This document shows positions 1-8,817 of a DNA stretch of 16,208 nucleotides, piece by piece. Every line of letters begins with the position of its first letter. Position 1 is the stretch's first letter. Both the position numbers and the translations under genes were made by a program. Under the pieces are notes generated by a model that made no database searches, was not told the DNA's origin, and saw only the letters and a program-made list of their open reading frames with translations. Source of the stretch: Guyanagaster necrorhizus (taxonomy: Eukaryota > Basidiomycota > Agaricomycetes > Agaricales > Physalacriaceae); assembly GCF_019112545.1 (NCBI RefSeq), contig NW_025064981.1:1-16208 (forward strand), written 5' to 3'.

Positions 1-770
1 CTCTCCATCACCTCCAATCTATCATATACCGCCATTCCACATCCAGCACATTTCACCTCCGAACATGCCAGCATTTCCGGCCACTCCTCAACCTCCAACG
101 AACAAAGCCTATCCCCCGACGACTTCGCATCCATTTCCCAGAACATCTTCCACACAAGCGCCGTCCACGCCGACCCGTCGACAGACTCACCACACCCCTT
201 ACAACTCGCGTCCCATGCCATACCCATCTGAAACTCATCCCTCCGCTTCCGGTGCAGCTTGAACAACTTGACCAACGACCGCGTCGGGATCCGCTGCAGC
301 GCCTCCTGGTACTGCTCCTCGTGGAGAGACAAGGATAGAGTATGTTTCGACGCGAGCTCCGCTTCCTCCTCCCACCCAAATCTAGTTGCTATCGCATACA
401 CCCGGAGTGGTTCTCTCAGGAACACGGGGGCAGTGATAGATGCGCGTATAATGTCCACCGCACTTCTGGCTCCCCAGGCATCAGCTAGGCTGAGCACACC
501 CTCGAGGTCATCAAATTTGCGCCAAGGCGGGATCTCGAGCCCGCTGATAATACGTAGCAGTCGCTCCAAGACAACATCGTGTTCATGGATGGGGATCGGC
601 TCGCTGTCTCGTCCGAAAGTGAAGGAGCTCGAAGCGAAGAACGCGGTCGACCTTCGCAAGACGAATGATGGCAGTCGGTATAAAGTATCGTCTAGCGAAG
701 ATAGAACGGCGTCGGCGCCTGGAGTATTGAAGGTCGGATGACATCTGGCTGCGAAGTCTTGAGAAACCAT
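1..770 (-). CDS. BTB/POZ domain protein, C-terminus beyond left edge
   Basis: An open frame runs from ATG (768-770) to the window edge with no stop and no needed intron, giving 256 residues. Residues 11-80 read as a fungal BTB/POZ domain (HPTFNTPGADAVL, then a segment ending LLRIISGLEIPPW). Residues 86-145 are the helical extension usual in Agaricomycete BTB proteins (FDDLEGVLSLADAWG, then VYAIATRFGWEEEA). The C-terminal part carries spaced cysteines, C190-x2-C193, C223, C236 and C241-x2-C244, which could bind zinc. BTB domains form protein-protein contacts and often act as cullin-3 adaptors; no substrate can be inferred. The start was chosen because the domain begins about ten residues later and a pyrimidine-rich leader precedes the ATG. 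No broken codon is visible, unlike in most neighbours, so it may be functional. The family is expanded in mushrooms. The BTB call is fairly secure; the individual role is unknown. Confidence 0.72.
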   Translation of the reverse strand, partial: MVSQDFAARCHPTFNTPGADAVLSSLDDTLYRLPSFVLRRSTAFFASSSFTFGRDSEPIPIHEHDVVLERLLRIISGLEIPPWRKFDDLEGVLSLADAWGARSAVDIIRASITAPVFLREPLRVYAIATRFGWEEEAELASKHTLSLSLHEEQYQEALQRIPTRSLVKLFKLHRKRRDEFQMGMAWDASCKGCGESVDGSAWTALVWKMFWEMDAKSSGDRLCSLEVEEWPEMLACSEVKCAGCGMAVYDRLEVME

Positions 771-993
771 CGTGGACGCAGTGAAGGAAGAAGAGAAGAC
801 TGCCTGGCGCTTACGCAGGGTGAGCATGTGTTGATGGCCCCGTTGCCGCATGATCGCTTCGGTAATCCGAGTCGCATCAACATGATCATACGCGTTGGCT
901 TCAGGGAGATAAAAGAAGAGACATTCGTTACACAGAGACCCTGTAGACATAACTACACAGAATTATACGCGTTAGAAGTCAAGCATTATAAGT
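771..993 (-). promoter_or_regulatory. Putative upstream region of the BTB gene
   Basis: This gap lies between the BTB start codon and repeat A1. On the minus strand a TATAAT-like motif lies at about 961-967, and a CT-rich run (tcttctcttcttcc) lies at about 783-800 directly before the ATG. Pyrimidine-rich stretches before start codons are common in basidiomycete genes. Short open frames here are shadows. The promoter call is inference from position and composition only. Confidence 0.25.
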
Positions 994-1232
994 GAACGGA
1001 ATATCGAACACACAGCGTGAACCCGTTGCAAGAGGGCCGAAACTTGGATCCAATGTCGGAATATCCGAATTGCAATCCAATCGGTGTTTCTGTGTGCTCG
1101 TAAGCAGAGTGAGTCCCTGTATTATCGTCGATTCGAGCAACGCGCCTGACAAAGAATCTCAGAATGAGAGCATCGAGAGGCTGTCATACCTTTGCTATGC
1201 ATCCGATCCTTCACATGGCCGTCAAGGGGCCT
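994..1232 (-). repeat. Repeat A, copy 1 (gene-end-like fragment)
   Basis: A diverged direct copy of 10342-10573. The best-conserved part, 1118-1166, matches 10453-10501 over 49 bases without a difference. On the minus strand both copies contain a credible intron, here 1146-1189 (44 nt: donor GTATGA, branch-like CTGAG, acceptor TTTGTCAG). Both flanks read similarly: a segment ending in ...DGHVKDRMHSK before it and RVARIDDNTGTHSAYE after it. This suggests the 3' end of a paralogous gene rather than a simple repeat. The homology stops at the left edge of the CpG-depleted block, so this copy appears truncated by, or joined to, that block. The gene family is not recognised. Confidence 0.6.
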
Positions 1233-1435
1233 GAAACGTGTGAAATTCAAAAGAAATGGGAAATATGAACCACATACTCCTAAGAGACATGCAAAGGCTT
1301 TTTTGCATACTGACTTTTCCATCTGATGGCAATTCTTATTTGCCTGCTACTGAACAGGCAATTGTGAAAGCACATGTTATACCAGAGGAGGACAACTGTC
1401 TTCACATATCCAACAAGCTCACCAGCTGTTTCTAG

Positions 1436-1687
1436 CCTGGGTCTGTCAGAATAGATGGTACCTTTTCAGTCAACTTCAGCAAAGACTTTAGCATCATTAA
1501 CATGCATTCACATTTCTGGCCTTGCATTGGGGGTTCCATTAATATTCTAACACAATTATTGTGGAACTATGCTATTGGAGTGGCTAGGGAGACCTGTTGG
1601 GCAGGAAATTTATCATTATTAGGTCTCAAACAGTTAAATCAGCACTTTAGTCTGTTCATAACAGTTGTAAGAGTTTTTAGAGATTGA
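1436..1687 (+). pseudogene. Unrecognised 83-residue reading frame in CpG-depleted block
   Basis: This frame opens directly after a TAG at 1433-1435 and closes at a stop ending at 1687. Its composition looks protein-like rather than random: it includes FSVNFSKDF, CIGGSINILTQLLWNYAIG, VARETCWAG and LKQLNQHFSLF, with three tryptophans and amphipathic spacing. It has an internal ATG at 1502 but no clear start context. The surrounding sequence is AT-rich and non-coding in appearance. I do not recognise the family. It could be a remnant of a transposon or of a host gene caught in the block, or a chance open frame favoured by loss of CGA codons. Confidence 0.2.
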
Positions 1688-2058
1688 AAACTTTCTGATG
1701 TGAATATTTCCTCTGCAATCATATATACTAACATGTACTTTTGATGTCATGAATGCATTGGTAAGAACACAAATGATCATCAATAAAACACAAATCAACA
1801 CAAGCAAATGCATGCATGAAAATGTAAAATGGAAAATTCATCTAGTATATAAAAAAGAAAATAAGCAAGTCACAATGGCAAAGTCATCAACAAGAATAAA
1901 GCTAAGCCCCACTCAGCACTAGAGCACTAATAAGTGCCTAAGTCAACCTTACCCACATATTGAACTTTGTTTTATCATGTGTGATTTAAACAACAAAGTC
2001 AACAATGTTCATTCAACATGTAAGAGGAGATATAAGATGAGTGGGAATGGGGTATATA

Positions 2059-2070
2059 GGGGGGGGGGGG
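2059..2070 (+). repeat. Run of 12 G residues
   Basis: A homopolymer of twelve consecutive G on the plus strand lies inside otherwise AT-rich sequence. It is length-unstable and a usual site of assembly or sequencing error. Confidence 0.9.
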
Positions 2071-2703
2071 TACACAACACAACTGGGGATAGACAGAGAA
2101 GGATAGATGAACAATGGGTATAGATGAGTGGAGAGGAGAATAAATAGTATGTGGTGAAGTTGTAAGGGTCTGAAGAATAAGAAGCTACAGTAAAGATGTG
2201 TCAATGCCTACTAAATACCACTCAAAATTGGCAAGCATGTCTGATAGTCCAGTAAACTATGTCAAGTCATATGGAATCTGAACATGAAGGCCATCAATTG
2301 CATGAGGAGAGAGAGTAAAGAAATGAGACAAACTGAAATGACAAGTCCACTAGTCCAAGCCTTAGACATCAAGTATGAAAAGACAAGATGAAAAATAAAG
2401 ATAAACCTAAACAGCAATCCACCAGCAGTCAAAGCATTCATCTGCACTAACAAACAAGCAATAGATAAAGGAGCATAGAAGAAAGAAAAGAAGTCACAGA
2501 AAAAAATGGTCTTTGATGTCATTATTGATATCAAGATGCTTAGACAATTGTTATGATTTTTTATGTTTATTTATCTTATCTGGCACCTAGCTTATCATTA
2601 AGCACTTAGGATTGTGGGATAATTGCCATATGATGGAGATGGACACAATAGGTAAACCATGACAATAATATCAAAGATGCCTTAACAACAGACAACATCC
2701 ATT

Positions 2704-2993
2704 TGTTTCATATCTGACAATCAGACACCATAGTGTCACAATGCAGAGAGCCATAATAGTACAGGAACTGTATTTATTATTACAGACAAGTATATAAGTA
2801 TGATAGCTCTTGCTGTAATACTCCAGCTTCAAGCTAAAGTTTATTCATACCACTTATCTCTCTCAAGCTTGTTCTGTGAATGCCTGGTTTGCACCAAGTT
2901 GAACACATAATAGTGGACTCTAATGTGACTATACAAACTCAATGCAGCATTAGTTTATCATGTGTTCTAGTCATGTGTTGAGCAGGTCTAACA
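2704..2993 (-). repeat. LTR-like repeat, left copy (inverted)
   Basis: Read on the minus strand, this 290-bp sequence begins TGTTAGACC and ends GAAACA. It aligns along its full length with 3027-3316 read on the plus strand. Shared landmarks in order are TGTTAGACC, GATAAACT.ATGCTG.ATTG, TTTAGCTTGAAGCTGG, the string CAGCAAGAGCTA, then CTTATATAC. TG...CA ends and an internal TATA-like CTTATATAC suit a solo LTR of a Ty1/copia or Ty3/gypsy element. Many differences between the copies are A/G or C/T, as expected after deamination. No target duplication is visible (ccatt versus ggcca). Confidence 0.5.
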
Positions 2994-3026
2994 GGCCAAG
3001 AGTGGAAGTGAGAGGACTAATGACAT

Positions 3027-3316
3027 TGTTAGACCCAAAGTGCACATGACTTAAACATGTGATAAACTGATGCTGTATTGTCTTCATACAGTCACATCAG
3101 TTCACTATATGTGTTATATAGCCAATGTATTCCAAGACATTTAGACAAGTTAGGGTCAAGAGAAGATGATATAGAATAAACTTTAGCTTGAAGCTGGGTA
3201 TCTACAGCAAGAGCTAAGCTACTTATATACATTTTGCCTTTTGATAAATATAGTCCTATTAATTGTGCATCTCTGTGCTATAGTCCTTGTCACCTCTGGT
3301 TGTTGGGGGTGGAACA
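3027..3316 (+). repeat. LTR-like repeat, right copy
   Basis: This is the partner of 2704-2993 and has the same 290-bp length. It begins TGTTAGACCC and ends GTGGAACA on the plus strand. Only 33 bp separate the two 5' ends, so the pair forms an imperfect 613-bp inverted repeat centred near 3010. It may be two solo LTRs inserted head to head, or one foldback or MITE-like element with long terminal inverted repeats. The flanks gacat and atgag do not form a target duplication. Confidence 0.5.
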
Positions 3317-3420
3317 ATGAGGTATTGTCTACCATTGAGACACTATCACTGTTTACAGAATAATAGTGTGGCTTATTGTGATTGTATAATCATCCCATGC
3401 CTATCTGTAAGTGCCTGTGA

Positions 3421-4247
3421 TTAGATAGATGCTCTGATAAGATAAGATAAAAGATAAAATAAATTGAAAAAATTGTAACATCCATTGACAAGTGAGTCCA
3501 GATCACTGACAGGTTCAAGAAGCTGAGGACTAGCCTCACATGTATAGAAGGACTCACAGAAGTCAACATCAACATCAGTGATCTGATAGTCCTTGAGAAG
3601 GGCTAGAATGTCCTGAGCTGCATCATGGGCAGCTGTGGCAGAGGTAGACTCAGAGATGACACCAATCCAAATAGTGACAGGACCAATAACTGGTTTCTTA
3701 GCCTGTACTGTTTCTTCATCAGCATCTTTTTCATCCTCAGATAGTTCATTGAACTGGGCCATCTTGAAACGAACAACATCTATTGTTGTAAAGTGGATCT
3801 AAAAATCCTAATTAGCAAATTCTATAATATGATAAATATCTATTAACTGACTGTATGAGCATCTAAAACTTTAACAACCTTCCAGCCCAAGTCATTGTTC
3901 CAGACTGTTATAATCAGATGGTTGTAGACTGGGCGCAGCTCTTTCAAACAGTGATAGGCTTCAGGTCCTCTGGGTGGGAACCACTTTTTGCCTGTGCGGT
4001 AAAGCAATGTGGGCCCAGAATGAAGGCCTGCATAGTAGAATTCAGCCTCTTCCTTGGAGACAGCATGCACATCAGAAGTGTAGGAAGTAGTGCTGCACAT
4101 GGTATCACTGCCAAGGTCCAGAGAGGAGAAGGTTGATGTAGCAGTGGTTGGGGAGATAGTAGGGTCCTGGTCAACAGAGCTCTGAGCCTCCTCCATGTAG
4201 CTCCTAGCAAAGTGAATGTAATCCTCAACAACTTCAGCAGAAAGCAT
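3421..4247 (-). pseudogene. Truncated orphan-family gene, 5' exons only (PA-clan peptidase-like family)
   Basis: Exon 1 runs from ATG 4247 to 3852 (MLSAEVVEDYIHFARSYMEE, later YYAGLHSGPTLLYRTGKKW and WNNDLGWKVVKVLDAHT). A 53-nt intron (3799-3851) follows, then exon 2 from 3798 (IHFTTIDVVRFKMAQFNELS, PVTIWIGVISESTSATAAHD, ending SDLDSLV). I recognise this as the start of a large Agaricomycete family of uncharacterised proteins whose longer C-terminal part resembles a trypsin-like (PA clan) fold. The catalytic region is absent here: homology stops near 3487 and an unrelated tail reaches a stop at 3421. The intron donor is GTCAGT, off consensus. Two positions where I remember arginine in relatives are cysteine here (DFCESFYTCE), the change expected from CGT to TGT. 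The frame stays open despite CpG loss. Expression is unlikely. Confidence 0.55.
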
Positions 4248-4430
4248 TGAATGAAGAGAGGGAAAATAAGATGGTTAGTATGAGACAATCATAAAGAAAC
4301 TAAGGGACAGACTGATAAATGATTCAAAAGATCAAAAATGAGCTGAGTGACTTCACTGTGTAGTGTAGAGAGATGTTCAGTGAGGGACTGAAGAGAGGCC
4401 AAAGAGCTCCATTATATATCCATTGCCGTC

Positions 4431-5162
4431 TGAGACTTGTCTCAAATTCGCCCTCCGTGATGATGATGTAAGCTAAAACTGTGTGGTGTAAACTCCTCAA
4501 AATGGAAACCATCTCGCGATCCCCGAATCTTCCGCCGTTTCCTCCAAAATATTATTTATTTTAAGTACATAGAGTGATAATTTGCAGATAAATAAATTCT
4601 ATTTTGACCTAGCCACTTATAATTAAATGGATGCTCTGCAAAGGGAAATTAGTCCTAGTGAATCATTTGGTGACACCAAGGAAGCTGAGAGCTCATAAAT
4701 AATTTAAATGGGTGTAAAGACACTAAATGAAGGCAGATTCAATGAAATCCCTCGTAAGACACAGCCACCAATTACAGTCTAACTTCGGCCTTTACCTCCA
4801 TCCCCCTTTCTAATGTTCCGGGAGCCATCTGAAACCATTTTCCTAGACATCAAGTTTCATACAGTGCATTTCCAGTCAGTCAGCAAATTTTGGAGCTGTG
4901 ACTTCTTGGTGAAAAGGAGATTAATATATATCCTACTGTTATTGAACTAACCATTTCTAAGGATGTCACAGAAGATGTGTGATATTCTAAGCTTGCAGAA
5001 TTTCATCCAGTGGGGACACTCTACCCAGGATGATCGATGAGACAGAACTCTCACCACCAAGGCCAGGGTGGATCATGAAAATGTGGAGCATCATCAGATA
5101 TAAAATGCAGGGACAACGATGCCTGTAATCACATAAATCATCTCTACAACTGCTGTTGAACA
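4431..5162. other. Intergenic, no gene recognised
   Basis: This is AT-rich sequence with CpG reappearing at 4438-4540 and again after about 4750. Short open frames at 4324-4512 and 4987-5214 (minus) show no recognisable motif and no splice-site-supported extension. I see no repeat shared with the rest of the window and no RNA gene. Confidence 0.5.
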
Positions 5163-5732
5163 GTGGCAAATGTACTGCCTGCAAAAATACCTGCCCAGAC
5201 GATCGAGGAAGCATGGGCCTTTCCTCTTACACCCGTCGAACGTCTCCGGATGGCAACATCATCCCTTCTCGTCAGCAAATCGTTTGCTTGGGAATTTACT
5301 CATGTGTACTGCACTGACATACACATCTTCACTCATTTCCACCTTAACCACATCATCGGCCGTACCCTACAACGAGACACCATAGCCTTCCGGTCCGTCG
5401 ACGCTTCATTTTCGCCGTCGAAGTTCTGCCGGTCCATCTCCTTCGTCCTCGAAGTCGATATCCACCTCCATCCCAAAGCGCACCCAGCATGGTCAGATAT
5501 CCACGATCTTATGCCAGTACTTCAAAATTTATTCCCCAACGTCTCGCAGACATCGGTGAACAACAACTGGTGGTAAAACGACGCTGAACTCGCGTGGCTG
5601 CAGTTACCGGAACAAATAACCGAGTTGGATATCATGTATACATATAGCACAGTGCTCACACAGGAGCATCTGGAGAAGAAGACAATGTTGGACATTGTTC
5701 TCCACAGGCCTTTCCCGGAGTCAAAAAGTTGA
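5163..5732 (+). pseudogene. F-box-like orphan-family gene remnant
   Basis: From 5163 the plus strand reads VANVLPAKIPAQTIEEAW, FPLTPVERLRMATSSLLVSK, CRSISFVLEVDIHLHP and WSDIHDLMPVLQNLFPNV. It then meets an in-frame TAA at 5574-5576 and carries on in the same frame with LPEQITELDIMYTYSTVLT up to a TGA at 5730-5732. The pattern (LPxEIxxxIIEEAWxLPLTPxER, a SLLVSK/SF segment, CRSITFxLE, LxDLMxALQNLFPN) matches a common uncharacterised Agaricomycete family whose N-terminus resembles an F-box. No ATG sits at the expected place (GTG at 5163), and the C-terminal half of the usual protein is missing. The loss of the start, the internal stop and the truncation indicate a pseudogene. Its 3' end abuts the TmpA-like remnant on the opposite strand, so the two were probably joined by rearrangement near 5740-5805. 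Confidence 0.55.
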
Positions 5733-5804
5733 CAAGCCACTGAAGTCTGGAAGTGTATCGATGGTTTAGAATCACGCAGACATACACTTTGAGGGGAAAT
5801 GTAC

Positions 5805-6478
5805 CCGCTTGCTGTGAACAAGTTCCCTAGTCGCTTGGGTGGCCAAAAATATCAGCAAAAATGTCCCTCAAACAGCAGCAGCTCCCGAATGGTTGCCTCC
5901 ATTATGACACACTCTCGCAGCAGTCGGACGAATGAAGAACGGCCACCTCGGTAAGAAAACGCATCAGTGAACTACAAAGATCACCAGGCAAAGAGAACTC
6001 ACGACTGAGGAACAGAGCATGCAATTGAGTTTATAACGCGTTCATGCCTCATGAGAATAGCGAAAAAGATATTCGCCACCGCGACCAGTGCAGTCTGATA
6101 GCTGCGGATTGCGTACGAAATGAAGATACCCATGTCCGTTAAGAACGCGACTGAGAATAGGCGGCGGTAAATAGAGAAGGCCTGTAACCGTAGGTTGCGT
6201 ACGAGGTGCGGCTGAGTCTCTTCGGGCATTTCATCCTCTTCGTAGCTATCCCATGGGTTGACTTGTTTTTCAGCATCGATGGTTATAGTGGACTTTTCGG
6301 GAGAGTGGTGAACGGTGGGACAGTTCGGCGACGAAGAGGTGCTGCTGGAAGCCGGACGGGTCAGTGCGGCTGTATGTGTGGTGGAATGTATTGTGAGGCT
6401 GACTGGGGAAACGATGTTTCCATTTTGGGGCAGATGTCGAAAATAAGGTTTTCGATGGTCTGAAATTCCAAGACGCAA
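5805..6478 (-). pseudogene. TmpA-like integral membrane protein, 5' remnant
   Basis: On the minus strand an open segment reads ...PWDSYEEDEMPEE, LVRNLRLQAFSIYRRLFSVAF, LTDMGIFISYAIRS, then VAVANIFFAILMRHERVIN and CSVPQS. A 56-nt intron (5947-6002; donor GTGAGT, branch-like CACTGAT, weak acceptor CCGAG) joins in frame to WPFFIRPTAARVCHNGGNHS, followed by a TGA at 5868-5870 and ...FLATQATREL. The order YRRLF, VANxxxAILMRxExVIN, WPxxIRR, ARVxHxGGxHSG is what I know from fungal TmpA-like proteins, multipass membrane proteins related to the membrane half of certain NRPS-like or reductase proteins. Two hydrophobic helices are visible. The rest of the membrane domain and the FAD/NAD region are missing, and no convincing ATG precedes the frame (about 6478 is only the frame limit). 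The truncation plus the stop make it a pseudogene. The family assignment is moderate. Confidence 0.45.
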
Positions 6479-8810
6479 CGTAGGGCAGGGGAGAGGCTTC
6501 TGCTCCTAGGAAACGTCGTCATTCAGATGAACTAGATGTTTCATGTGAAAGAAGGTTGAAACGTGGAAGGATAACGTCCGAATGGTCGAGGTGGTCCGGT
6601 CGGCGGTTCGATTCCCCACAGAAATTCATTGTAGATCTGTGATATACCTGTCATTTTCGTTACGGAAGTGGAAAGGTAGGAGATCCATGCGTTAAATAAT
6701 AAGGTGTGATACTCATTCGGTAACAATACTTCCCAGCAAAGGAATTCGGTCCGCTTTCCGCTGAAGATAATGATCCAAAAGTCAGCAAGGAAGAAACACA
6801 AGAATTTCAGGAGAGTTTTGGTCTTTGAATCCCTCATTCACTCTAGAAGGAAAAAAAAATCAGGAGGGAGAGGTCTTTCCTACAGGAGACATCGTTTTAT
6901 AGGCCAAAAATGAAATGTTTTATAGTCAATCTTCCTGCTCCCGCACGATACCTATATGTGATTGTAATTGGGTCCATCTTGTAAAAAATCCTTCAAATAT
7001 TAAGAGATCCATTTATGTCAGGCAAAAAATTACCATGTGAAGGAATAGCTGGGTGGAGCTCTAACCATAATCGGATGACGTCTAGTGGCTGTCGGGGCCA
7101 CGCCAGTTTGAGGGTTCAATTTCCTATAGATGCATCTGTCAATGATGAGTTGGTTTGGTTTCGCATGGCGATCCAAAACCTGTGTTCTTTGGTCATAATT
7201 AAAGCGGGTTGCAATATCTCGGGCTATATTTGGTGTGTGCGTGTCTTGAGCGAAGGACTGAATTGTAGTGAGAGCAGCCACGTTGCTGTAGTTGTATGAG
7301 CAGGGGATGTAAGCGTGGTAGTCCTGAGATTGTCGACGGAAAGGGTAAGCACGTCGATATTTCACCTCTAAATTGTATCCTGTTACCTGATTGATTCGAA
7401 GGTACCGCCGTTGTGTACAAACCGATCTCGTTCACGAACATTGGTGACACAACAGAAGGTTACAACACCACCGGGGGGTTCTCCAGTCCCTGATGATGTT
7501 TTTGTCACGCGACCGGTAAATTTCCTTCGTCGATAGAAAGACCTGCCTTCCGTCGCACTGAAATGAATTACTAGTGTCTGATGGATTGATTGAAGACTTT
7601 GGTAAAAGAAGTCCTATATGTAGAAAAGGCATGGGCCTGTAAGTCGATATAGTATGGGTATGTAAACCATTGCTTTGGCAGCTGGCGTTGAGGAACAACG
7701 TCGGAGAAGATGCTTGGGATCATACCTTTTTTTTTATTAAAAGAAATAAAGTGCTCTGACCCCAAGTCTTGGGAAACACATCAGCGAAAGCCTAACAAGA
7801 AGGACAGTAGGGAAACCAGGGCAAAACCCGCCCAGATTCAATGGATGAGTGATTATCCGCCGGACGAAATCATGAGATTAAAGGTAATAAATTTGTACCA
7901 TTTGAGAAGTGCCAGCATCTAAGGCCGGTCTGAGCGACGATGCTGAGGGTATGGATGAATGTTAAGACATGCCAACAAAGTCCTACCACAAAAAGAAAGA
8001 GGTTAGTTGTATTCTTATAGCGAGAATAAAACAGTCCATTGTTGCATATTCTATGTCGCGCAAGGCAAACCACTGAAATTAAAGGCCCTGAAAAATGAAT
8101 TCGACGATGCGGTCGCATTCCTTCCCAGACTATTTCTTGGTTTATTCTTTTGCACTGTGCTTGCTCGCGGCCTCCACTCTCAACGATGAACAATCGACTG
8201 GGATCGACTTGGCTCACACTGAATCTTAATCATGGTTCGCTGAATCGGTCCCGGTGAATGTGTACATCTCCGATTTCCATATTCATACCCAAATCATAAC
8301 GCTCCTCATATAGTTACTGTTGGATTTTGCTGGAAAGTTCTAGAAAGGGCAATCCGGCATCATGCCGAGAGCTGATGAGTAAGCTCGAGAGAAAGAGAAA
8401 GTTGTAGTAAATTCTAGATACAAGCCTGGAGAGTACAAATACAAGCTCTGTAGGAGCTGTAGAATAACAAATTCATACCTTCTGGCCTTACCAGCCTGGA
8501 GTCTACCCTGCGCAACACCGAGGATTTCCAACAGTTACCATCCCAAAATAATACCTTTGCAAACAGGAACTGACCGATACCTGCCTTACAAGATGAATGA
8601 CGAAGAAACATAGGTTCCGAAGCTAATCCGCAAGTGCCTCATCAGTTCTTCTAAATCCAGATGTAGAGGAATACGATCTAGCCATTGTACAATGGGCTGT
8701 CATAGAGCGAATAGAATCAACATATAGAGTACTCTGAATAAAGACTGACAAGGGATGCACAGTAGAAAAAGACAATCGTGTAGCAGACATGATAGTACTC
8801 ATGGAGATAT
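6479..8810. other. 2.3-kb stretch without a recognisable gene
   Basis: Composition and CpG content are normal here, but no frame is longer than about 115 codons. The longest are on the minus strand: 7030-7365 (contains NVAALTTIQSFAQDTHTPNI), 7870-8217 (SRLFIVESGGREQAQCKRIN at its start) and 6541-6837. Several intron-like signals occur on the minus strand, such as an acceptor CATTTCAG at about 7560-7567 and a possible intron ending TCTCAG near 7322-7330. They suggest one or more decayed multi-exon genes, but I could not join the pieces into a family I recognise. A TATA-like or poly-T tract lies at 7728-7736. No repeat shared with other parts of the window was found. Confidence 0.4.
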
Positions 8811-8817
8811 ATTTCGG

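Larger units (their letters stand above)
1239..4426. mobile_element. CpG-depleted AT-rich block, decayed transposon-like
   Basis: Reading base by base, no CG dinucleotide occurs between 1239 and 3769. Only three occur from there to 4426 (3770, 3934, 3997). Flanking sequence on both sides has ordinary CpG content. Such depletion is the known footprint of cytosine methylation and deamination of repeats in basidiomycetes. The block contains two inverted LTR-like copies (2704-2993, 3027-3316), a truncated orphan-family gene (3421-4247), a 12-G run and an 83-residue reading frame. No reverse transcriptase, integrase or transposase motif was recognised, and no target duplication is evident at the edges. 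It is best described as methylated, mutated repeat DNA of mixed origin. The right edge is approximate; moderately CpG-poor sequence continues to about 5100. Confidence 0.55.

Noticed and set aside
53..379. Arginine- and serine-rich 108-codon minus-strand frame
   Set aside because: It is an out-of-frame shadow of the BTB gene, whose own frame gives conserved domain sequence.
2262..2534. Hydrophobic 90-codon minus-strand frame in the AT-rich block
   Set aside because: CpG-depleted, AT-rich sequence gives long F/L/S-rich frames by chance. No splice signals, start context or repeated motif support it.
1239..4426. CRISPR array, plasmid origin or prophage in the AT-rich block
   Set aside because: No short regularly spaced direct repeats, no replication or phage genes, and the introns around it are eukaryotic.
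6567..6625. tRNA-like segment: gtccgaatggtcgagg followed by a B-box-like ggttcgattcc
   Set aside because: The T-arm stem does not pair well (GGCGG against CCCCA), no anticodon arm can be drawn, and the ends do not form an acceptor stem. At most a decayed tRNA-derived fragment.
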